NCBI GenBank assembly: GCA_951799425.1
Contig: OX637394.1
Span: 36,058,001 to 36,122,000, forward strand
Origin: Ilex aquifolium
Lineage: Eukaryota > Streptophyta > Magnoliopsida > Aquifoliales > Aquifoliaceae
Direction: 5' to 3'
DNA length: 64,000 bases
How positions within the stretch are numbered: the stretch's first letter is position 1; each line of letters opens with the position of its first letter. The notes under the pieces were generated by a model. That model had not been told where the DNA came from, did no database searches, and was given only the letters and a program-made list of their open reading frames with translations. Positions 56,376-64,000 of this stretch are shown here, in pieces. Position numbers and translations under genes: made by a program.

Positions 56376-58273
56376 TGATGAGCGCATAATATTGCATATT
56401 TGAAGGGCTCATTACATGCATTATAACTCAACTTTTGCATTTAAATACTTAGTGTTAGCCAAAATTGTCAATAATGTTGATATTTTGATGTTGCATGTTT
56501 TTATACCTTAAATCATGTATTTTATAACCTTGCAACTATGATGGATGTGTGGTGAAGGCATAGACACAATACATGAAGAATTGGAGGCTTAAGAGTGAAG
56601 AAATCAATAAGGCATTGGTGCTTGGGAACAAGGGCATCAGCAGCCACATCATTTGGAAGCACTGCCTTGGTTTTCCTCTATTTTGGCCATGATCTACTCA
56701 GAATCAGGAAACGTTCAAAACATGAAAGTTGTAGATCTGGATGTCTTCTATATTGTGTCCAAATTTCAGCTCAATCGGATGGTTGGATCAAAAGTTATGC
56801 CAATTCTACGACAACTGGTCCAGAGCAGACAACTACCGAAAAGACCTACCGGTAGTTAGCACTCCAGTAGCAAATGACTACCGGTAGTTATCACTCCAGT
56901 AGCCAATAACTACCGGTAGTCACTACCGGTAGGTCGTCCATAAGTGCCCAGAACGACTTATTTCTTGCTCCACTTGCTTGGGGGTCCCACCTACACTTCT
57001 CCCACGCCTAGCCCAACATTTCCTTACACATTTTGAAGACTTTGGAGGCTTGGCATTGAATGAAAGAGAGAGGGAAGTGGGCTGCCAGGGAAGTTGCAGG
57101 CTAGCCTGCCAATGCTTTCAACTCAGCCCCCTATGATGGGAGGTCTGCACACAGCTAAGGGGGAGCCTCATGCACGAAATTGGAAGTCTCCCACACACCA
57201 TTATATTCAGCATTACACACACATTGTATTAGTTAGTTGGCTACCTAAGCTTAGGATTAGATATAGAAAGCTCCAAGGGGGAAGATGATGAATAGTGCTC
57301 AAAGTGACGTTTTTGCATTTTTCTTCCACTCTTTCACTTGTAGTTTAATGTAAGAACCTTGTAAGCTTCATTTATTGTCTTTAATGTCATTCCTTTCAAG
57401 TTTATTGCAAGTTTACTTTCATGTTCTTCATTTCACCATTGTTATTTAAGTTTTCTTCATTTCAAGCTTTTATATTGGGTATTGCATATTTTTCCTTCAT
57501 AGCTTTAGATTTCTTGTTGTAAGTTAAGTTCCATGCTCCATTTCCCTTCCATGTCCATTTCCTTTATGCTTCTCTTGCATTGTTAATATGAGTAGCTAGG
57601 ATTTAAGTTGGTTAATCCAAGGAAAAATTCCTCTTGGGAATACCATTTTCAACTCTTCTTCATTCCTCCCTTTAGAGTCAAATGGTTCGGTTTGACGGGG
57701 TTGAGAGTGGATGAGTTGGTGAGCCTTTGATATTCCGTAGGCCTAGTCACGGTTTATGCCTAGATACTCACCAATCTCGTCCCTAGCTTCCCCTGAATCA
57801 ATCGTTCATTCATGCTCAATCGGAGGAAGGCTTTGAGTTGATTTGGTATTCCCATTGGAATGAACCCTTTGGATTAGCCAACACTTGCTTTATTTTCATT
57901 TTCATTTACAAACCAAACACAAAACTCAAACAAAAGATTTTACATTTTCTTTTCACTTTTGCAAAATCACTTTCACAAAACTCCCTTTCCTTCCCTGAGG
58001 AGACGACCTTGGAATACTCTTCCAAGTAAAACACCGACAACGAAAGACTCCTTGCGATTGGGGAGCACTTTTGTTCACCACACACGAATTTCATTTCATA
58101 CATTTTGTTCATCACATTTCCATTCACATCCATTTTGTTGTTGTTTCCTATCTTCTTGCATCATCCAGAGGGAGAGTGACACTCCCCCATTCCTATAAGC
58201 CATACACATAGTTGAGGGTGATGTTAAGCGGTTAGGAAACAACACCGCATTTCCAACCAATCATTTTGGCGCC
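56376..58273 (+). mobile_element. G: LTR plus 10 bases of primer-binding region, inserted in D ORF
   Basis: The LTR runs TGATGAGCGCATAATATTGC to ...CCAACCAATCA (56376-58263), followed by TTTTGGCGCC (58264-58273) and then directly by host sequence. Instead of a 5-bp TSD it has an exact 87-bp duplication. U3 belongs to the ACCGGT family (four CTACCGGTAG copies at 56846-56932). From about 57238 it is near-identical to the F LTR. No internal region or second LTR remains. Confidence 0.93.
56846..56932. repeat. CTACCGGTAG palindrome array in G
   Basis: Exact copies at 56846, 56878, 56910 and 56923, separated by CACTCCAGTAGC-like spacers, with a decayed half copy at 56832. Confidence 0.92.
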
Positions 58274-58358
58274 CCGCACATTCGTCCTTAGCCTTCCCCC
58301 GTCTTCACCAAACACTAACAACTTTTGATAAAATTCCCAACACATCCCCCAGTTGTAC
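58272..58358. repeat. Right copy of 87-bp target duplication around G
   Basis: Identical to 56289-56375. At its left edge it overlaps the last CC of the TTTTGGCGCC tail, so the junction shows 2-4 bases of C microhomology. Confidence 0.95.
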
Positions 58359-58619
58359 CCCTTCACCTCCTCAAACCACAATCTAAAACTCCATGCTTCG
58401 ATTATTCACAACCTCATTGGTAGGTCCAAGAGAAGCCTTATCCACATATCTCTCACATGTGACACCCTTCTCCTTTATTCTCTGTCTTCGGGCGTCATGC
58501 TTAGCCTTGGTTCGCCTCTCCTCTCTCTCTTGACCACTTGGGCCCTCTCCATTCCTCTTTTGGGAGCTAGAGCCCATAGGTGGAGGAGAGTTCGGGCCCG
58601 TCCTCTTCGTGCGGGCCAT
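58272..58619 (-). pseudogene. D Transposase_32-like ORF, N-terminal part
   Basis: Likely start at the ATG at 58619 (MARTKRTG), giving a Pro/Ser/basic N-terminus and a charged helix (ERRTKAKHDARRQRIKEKG) followed by CERYVDKASLG. A stop at 58383 comes from a 1-nt shift: reading one frame over continues into FEEV-type sequence and the YNWGMCW segment. An upstream Met at 58721 is in frame but precedes a hydrophobic stretch not seen in relatives. Confidence 0.68.
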
Positions 58620-59006
58620 GAGGGACAACAGTGCCCCAAGACTTAGAAGTGTCAAAATAACCCACCATAGCGTCTCCACCGGCTCAAACACACCCATGGA
58701 CATCCCATTCATCCTCACCATTACAATGGAGTTGAAGGGTTTGCAAAAGGATCAAAACAGTCTTGGGGAATTTGGGAAAAAGTGAGGACTTAGGGTTTGT
58801 GGAGAACACTAGAATTTTCGGCTAAAATGCTTCAAAATCAACTTGAATCAAGGAAAGAAATGTGAAATTTTTGCTTTGGTGGAGTGTTTTGAAGATTGGA
58901 AGAGGTTTGAGGGAGAGGAGAGAGCTTGGGAGCTTGAGATGGATGGGAAATGTGAAGGGTTTTTCAAAAATTTTGAACTTCAAACCCTCGTTTTTAGGTT
59001 TCTGGG

Positions 59007-59235
59007 CAAAACCTTTCGGAAGGTCAATCAAAACCTTTTGGAAGGTTTTGCTTACTGCCTGAGACAAAAATTCTAGTAGGCAAAACCTTCCGGAAGGTCG
59101 ATCAAAACCTTCCGGAAGGTTTTGTTTACTGCTGAGACACCTTTGTCCAGTAAGGAAAAACCTTCCGGAAGGTTTTGCTCACTGGATAGAACCTTCCGGA
59201 TGGTTTATACACAAACCTTCCGGAAGGTTTTGCCT
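59007..59235. repeat. CCTTCCGGAAGG palindrome array, internal copy in D
   Basis: Seven copies, four with an intact core, upstream of the D accessory ORF in element orientation. The motif is the same as in the D and F LTRs, with the same flanking AAAACC...GGTTTTG context. Confidence 0.9.
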
Positions 59236-59239
59236 TTGC

Positions 59240-61020
59240 TTCAACACCATTCCTTAATTCAAAAATTCACATCCACTCCATCTTCCCTCAACTCCAAAAC
59301 ATCTTACACCCTATCTATGACAAATAACCTACCAAAAACTCGAACCACACTTATGAACCACAATTAGTTGATCATGGCCAAAGTCATTTTCGAAATTGCA
59401 ACATGATTTAAGATTTTGATGTTTTCAAAGTACAAGACATGGATTTCTAATTTAAACTACCAAAATGAATACCCAAAATGAAAAACATGAGTTCAAATAA
59501 TAAGGGCATTCCTAAATCTTATCAAATATCAAAAATTGAGCAATATTCCCTTATCCTTTAAGCATGGAGCTACCTAACACGTCGTTCAACTACCTGAACC
59601 AAGCATATATGAGCAACACCATAGCTTTAAATGCTAGTCTAGAGTACGCACCTGCACACTCATTTTCAAACTTGTGTGTGTGTGCAAATGGACATGCAAT
59701 TTAAGCAGTTACACAATGGAATTCACATTCACTTTGGCTATCCAAATTAAGCTTTGATGCAACCTCACCAAGGGTGTCTCTCAACAATGAATCACACTCT
59801 AGTTATCCTGGCATGCACTCCATGTGTATATGTGAGATAGAATCTTGTGCACCAAACGAAGTATGCTCACATATAATCCAAAAATGAAGTTCATGCATGA
59901 AAATGAAACAACCTTGGCATAATCTCATGAAAGGAATGCTAGGGCATTAGATAGCAAAATCAACCTCTCTTTTTCTTTAAAAGTATGCATCTCCCATGCT
60001 TCTCTAGATCATTTAGGACTTTAATGGGTTATAATGGGATAACAAAAATATCTCCCTTTTCATGTGATTTTCAGTCGAACACCATCACCACACCATTTGT
60101 TTCTTTTCTTTCTTTTCCTTAACATTTTCCTTTTCTTTTGTCATTCTTTTCTTCTTCTCAGCCCTTTCTCTCCTTTTCTTGGATTTTCATTATTTTTCCT
60201 TCAGCTCTTTGAGTTCCAACCTCATTCATCCCTTTTGTTTGAGTTTCCACACCATACTTCCTTCTCTTTTATGATCACTCATATTTAGCCCTAGGAACAA
60301 CCAAGGTGAGATAGATTTTTATCATTTTGCACTAGCTTGGTCGATTGTGTGGTATGAAAACGAATACACTTAAGGCTCAATCACGGCACTAGGGATAAAT
60401 TTTCACAAGAAAAAGTGCTAAGGCTCAAAATAAATCAATGGCGGCCAAAGATCACCTTTAGATAAGCATGGGGGAGCATTATGCATTTCAAGACAAGTCA
60501 ATCAACTACACAAATGCACCTAACCGAAACAAGCATAATGAGATTATTGAACAAATTTGAAATTTGAAGAATTGTTCCTTGAGTAAATGTAAGTCCCCTC
60601 CAACAAGGATTGACACTAAAGCTCTCATGGGTTCTTACTCATCTCTACTATTCATGTCAAGCACTAAAATGTGAACTCAATCCGCAAATTGTCCAAATTA
60701 CACATTCAAGGTGGACATATTGGTGAGTTCAAAAACAAACACATATATGATACTCAATCATAGGATGAACTTCTATAATGTGCTCATATATTCACAATTC
60801 AACCCAACGATCAACATGTCAAAAACCCATAGCACTCTTAATAAGGGAATACAAATCAACATTCAGATATTTTCTCAAATATTTTCAAATTTTAACATAA
60901 TTTGTAACTATTGTGAACAAAAATCTATATGATATGTGAAAGGTGAATTTTTCACAACAAAAATTTGTATTATCAACAAAAATTTCCACAAACATTGGTG
61001 TATCATACAAATGGTGCACC
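59240..61020 (-). other. D region X (non-coding, between pol and the accessory ORF)
   Basis: Inverted match to the F 3' untranslated region (39720-41280), including GGTGTGGAAACTCAAACAAA and the CATAATCTCATGAAAGG word. In B and E the corresponding region lies after the accessory ORF; here it lies before it. I see no gene. Confidence 0.72.
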
Positions 61021-61056
61021 TCACCCCTCAACTTGATTCATGCATTGTCTTCAATG
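61021..61056 (-). other. Post-pol conserved block with polypurine-like tract (D)
   Basis: Minus strand ATTGAAGACAATGCATGAAT then CAAGTTGAGGGGTGAGG. It is the D version of the block found in B, E and F, located just after the integrase end. Confidence 0.66.
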
Positions 61057-61234
61057 TAATAAAAAAGATATGATATGCAATGAAGGACTGTAAAAAGACG
61101 ATTAGGGTTACAAAACACCTCGCAATTGAGCTTTTGACAAAAACACCAATATCTGCAACTAAGAAAACAACACTATACACGAATTTAAAGTGAGTAAACA
61201 CAAACAGCTAAAGTAAGTAAAGAGTAACTGTACA

Positions 61235-62478
61235 CTAAAGATCATAAGAAAAGTCAATCCTCTGACAAGTCCGGGTAAATCGGATCCACCAAATCCTCCT
61301 CCACTCCTTGTCCTTCAAAATCCTCAAAAAATGGTTTAAGTCTTTGGCCATTGACCTTGAATGTCCTGCCATCATTAGGGTTTGTGACTTCCACGACTCC
61401 ATTGGGGTAGGCCACATTGACAAGATAGGGGTCATCCCAACGAGATCGGAGTTTACCTTGAAAGATTGAGAGAGAGAGTTGTATAAGAGCACTTTTTGGC
61501 CGGGCTCAAATGACTTCCTCACAATGGATTTGTCATGAAAGATCTTAGCTCGCTCTTTTGAAAATTTGGAGCTCTCATACGCATCTCTTCGAATCTCTTC
61601 CAATTCATTCATTTCTAGCTTCATATTCTCTCCGGCCATTCTCATGTTGAAGTTCAAAGTCTTTCTGGCCCAATAGGCCTTGTGTTTCATTTCAACTAGC
61701 AAATGGCAAGCCTTGCCATAGACGAGCCGGTAGGGAGACATACCTAAGACAGTCTTATAGGCAGTGTGGTAAGCCTATAGGCCATCGGTCACTCTACATA
61801 ACCAATCTTTCCTATTTGGGTTCACTGTTTTCTCTAAGATATTTTTAATCTCCCTATTGGCCAACTCGGCTTGGCCATTGGTCTGTGGGTGATACGCGGT
61901 GGACACCTTGTGTGTGACACCATACTTATGCATTAAGGATGCAAATGGCCTATTACAGAAATGCGACCCACCATCGCTTATCATAGTACGAGGCATCCCG
62001 AACCTCGAAAAAATGTTCTCCTTAAGAAATTTGACCACGACCCGGTGGTCATTGGTCTTGGTTGGTATAGCCTCCACCCATTTGGACACGTAGTCCACTG
62101 CCAGCAGAATGTATAGGTAGCCAAACGACCCGGGGAAGGGACCCATGAAGTCGATGCCCCAACAATAAAATATCTCGATAACAAGTACAGGGGAGAGGGC
62201 ATCATGTTCCTTCGGGTCACGCTACCCAAACATTGGCACCTATCACATTCTTTACAGAAAGAGAAACAATATTTTATCAGAGAGGGCCAATAAAAACCTG
62301 ATTGTGGAATTTTTGCCGAAGTCTTCTTGGAAGAGAAGTGACCACTACATGTTTCTGAGTGGAAAAATGCAAGGACATCCCGCTGCTCATTTTTCAGTAC
62401 GCATCTCCGCATGACTTGGTCAGGGCAGTACTTGAACAGGTACGGGTTGTCGAAGTAGAAGTACTTCACATCTGCCAT
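61235..62478 (-). pseudogene. Element D integrase
   Basis: Zinc domain HSETCSGHFSSKKTSAKI...CDRC (62390-62240). A frame change near 62210 then leads to [23 protein letters not shown] (first Asp), SDGGSHFCN (second Asp) and [12 protein letters not shown] (Glu). TAG at 61777-61775 stands where Trp is usual. [10 protein letters not shown] and the C-terminal part follow, where a 1-nt change near 61450-61480 destroys the GPY/F-like segment in frame. Catalytic residues are intact, and damage is limited to one nonsense codon and two indels. Confidence 0.9.
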
Positions 62479-63021
62479 AAATCTTCTTCGATCCTCCGGG
62501 CTCCAATGCGGTGGTATTTGTCATGTTGCAAGATAATTACATATGTCAGCATACCAGGGACAAACTGAATGAATTGAAAGTAATTGCTCATCAAGGAAAA
62601 AATTAGGGATAGGAATGTGCTCATCAGCCTCTTGCACCACCAGTCGGGACAAATGATCTGCCATCACATTCTCCACTCCCATCTTATCTTTGATTGTCAA
62701 ATTGAACTCTTGGAGTAGGAGGATCCACTTGATGAGTCTCGGTTTGGCATCTTGCTTAGACAACAAATACTTCAAAGTAGAGTGATCAGTATAGACTACT
62801 ATCGGTGAACCAATGATATAGGACCGAAATTTATCCAATGCAAATACTACCGCTAGCAACTCCTTTTTTGTGGTGGTATAGTTCATTTGAGCTCCATTAA
62901 GTGTTTTGCTAGCGTAGTATAGTACATAATGTCTCTTATCCTCCCTTTGACTGTGCACTGCGCCGACCGCATAATCACTCGCGTCGCACATAAGCTCAAA
63001 CGATAAATCCCACTTGGATGG
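62479..63021 (-). pseudogene. Element D RNase H
   Basis: In frame with RT after TGA at 63024-63022. [57 protein letters not shown] (Lys replaces the usual Glu of TTEKE), YTDHSTLKYLLSKQDAKPRLIKW and MADHLSRLV. A further in-frame TGA near 62521 precedes the linker to integrase. The TTKKE change may affect a catalytic acidic position. Confidence 0.9.
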
Positions 63022-64000
63022 TCACATAATCGGAGGTGTAGTAAGCATGCTTTTGAGTTTTGTAAAAGATGTCTCACAATTATCCGACCACTCGAATGAG
63101 ACATCCTTAGACAGTAAATTGGTCAGAGGTCGGGCCAATGCACTAAAGTCTTTAATAAAATGACGATAAAAGTCGGCATGGCCCAGAAACGACCTGATAT
63201 CCTTTATGACCTTCGGTGTAGGGAGGTTGGAAATGGCCTTAACCTTTGATTTGTCCACTTCGATCCCCTTCGCCGAGATGATATGCCCAAGAACAATTCC
63301 TTGTGTCACCATGAAGTGACACTTCTCCCAATTCAAGACTAAGTTCTTCTCCTCACATCTCTCAAGAACTCTCTCCAAATTATCCCAACATCCACTGAAG
63401 GAATCCCCAAACACCGAGAAGTCATCCATAAATACCTCTACAATATTCTCCACCATATCACTGAAAATTCCCATCATGCAACATTGAAAAGTTCCAGGGG
63501 CATTGCACAACCCAAAGGGCATGCGACGGTAGGCGAAGGTGCCGTAGGGACATGTGAAGGTGATCTTTTCTTGATCTTCCAATGCAATCTCGATTTGATT
63601 GTAGCCGGAGTATCCATCCAAGAAACAATAGAAAAAGTGTCTGACTACTCTTTCTAACACTTGGTCGAGGAATGGCAAAGGGAAGTGATCATTTCTTGTC
63701 AGGTTGAGCTCTTAATAGTTAATGCATACTCTCCATCCAGTTATCACCCTAGTCGGAATCAACTCATTATCCTCATTTGCTACCACAGTGACCCCCAATT
63801 TCTTCGGTACCACTTGAGTAGGACTCACTCATTTACTTTCGGCAATCGGGAAGATGATGCCCATATCAAGTAGTTTAAGTACCTCGTCCCTCACCATATC
63901 CTTCATAATTGGATTCAATCTTCTTTGTGGTTGTCAGGAAGGCTTGGAGTCATCCTCAAGGTAAATGCGGTGTGTGTAAATGAGGGGGCTTATCCCCTTG
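63022..64000 (-). pseudogene. Element D reverse transcriptase, running off the right edge
   Basis: The main open part (63678-63022) has FPLPFLDQ-type entry, FLDGYSGYNQIEIALEDQEKITFTCPYG, the FMDDFSVFGDSF active site, NWEKCHFMVTQGIVLGHI and RSFLGHADFYRHFIKDF. Upstream to the edge, homology continues (WRVCINY, VSPTQVVPKK, KLLDMGIIFPI) through several stops, including TAA in the YRKLN position and stops in the linker. The catalytic Asp residues are present. Protease and gag lie outside the window. Confidence 0.9.

Larger units (their letters stand above)
30293..64000 (-). mobile_element. Element D: Athila element, 5' part outside window, split by E and G
   Basis: The 3' LTR is 30293-31971. Moving right come the polypurine tract, the C-terminal part of a Transposase_32-like ORF (to 32992), element E, the middle of the ORF, insertion G, the ORF N-terminus, a TTCCGGAA palindrome cluster, a long non-coding region, a conserved post-pol block and pol (61235 to the edge). 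Joining the sequence across the E target sites (GGGTC) keeps the ORF homology continuous. Protease, gag and the 5' LTR should lie right of 64000. The left flank GTGAG (30288-30292) is the candidate target-site copy. Confidence 0.88.

Overview
The window is a stretch of plant nuclear DNA, probably from a flowering plant with a large genome. It is built almost entirely of nested Ty3/gypsy LTR retrotransposons of the non-chromovirus Athila and Tat branches, plus two copies of a long, chromovirus-like LTR. I found no ordinary host gene, tRNA, rRNA or CRISPR array. Evidence for the elements: TG...CA LTRs flanked by 5-bp target-site duplications (TSDs), primer-binding sites of the Athila type (TGGCGCCGTTGCC) and Tat type (TGGCGCCGTCTGTGG), purine-rich tracts ending GGGGGGTG, and recognisable Gag, protease, reverse transcriptase (RT), RNase H and integrase domains.

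Layout. (1) 1-10398: Tat-lineage element A on the minus strand, with 5' LTR, gag-pol including a second RNase H, a hairpin-rich tandem array and an antisense ORF. It is cut by a partial long LTR (1-845) and by a solo LTR (2338-4199). (2) 10676-28662: a three-level nest. Old non-autonomous Tat-like element C contains Athila element B (12258-27919, TSD ATAGG), which contains a 2.84-kb solo LTR (14265-17105, TSD ATCAC). (3) 29822-30292: an LTR fragment (H) apparently split by element D. (4) 30293 to beyond 64000: minus-strand Athila element D. It is split by plus-strand Athila element E (32993-56147, TSD GGGTC) and by an unusual LTR insertion G (56376-58273). E is in turn split by a 7-kb non-autonomous element F (36441-43426) and by a solo LTR (44284-46173, TSD GTCGG). 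Between the blocks, 10399-10675 and 28663-29821 are unclassified.

Genes. Every large ORF is a retroelement protein. Most inactivating changes I could read are G:C to A:T nonsense changes, as expected from deamination of methylated cytosine, plus a few 1-nt indels. Athila elements B, D and E also carry an ORF downstream of pol that resembles the plant-transposon-protein family (Pfam Transposase_32, recognised from memory). B and E share a second, small Cys-containing ORF that I do not recognise.

Main hypothesis. Each Athila family carries its own short palindrome with a central CG in its LTR: CGTTCGAACG in E, CCTTCCGGAAGG in D and F, CTACCGGTAG or CGTACCGGTACG in the solo-LTR family, and ACCGTYCGGACGGT-like in B. 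In B, D and E the same family-specific palindrome recurs inside the element, upstream of the Transposase_32-like ORF. In B and E it lies next to a TATA box about 216-220 bp before the start codon. This looks like a co-diversifying regulatory system shared by the LTR promoter and an internal promoter. A second notable object is G, an LTR plus the first bases of the primer-binding site flanked by an exact 87-bp duplication; it resembles captured plus-strand strong-stop DNA.
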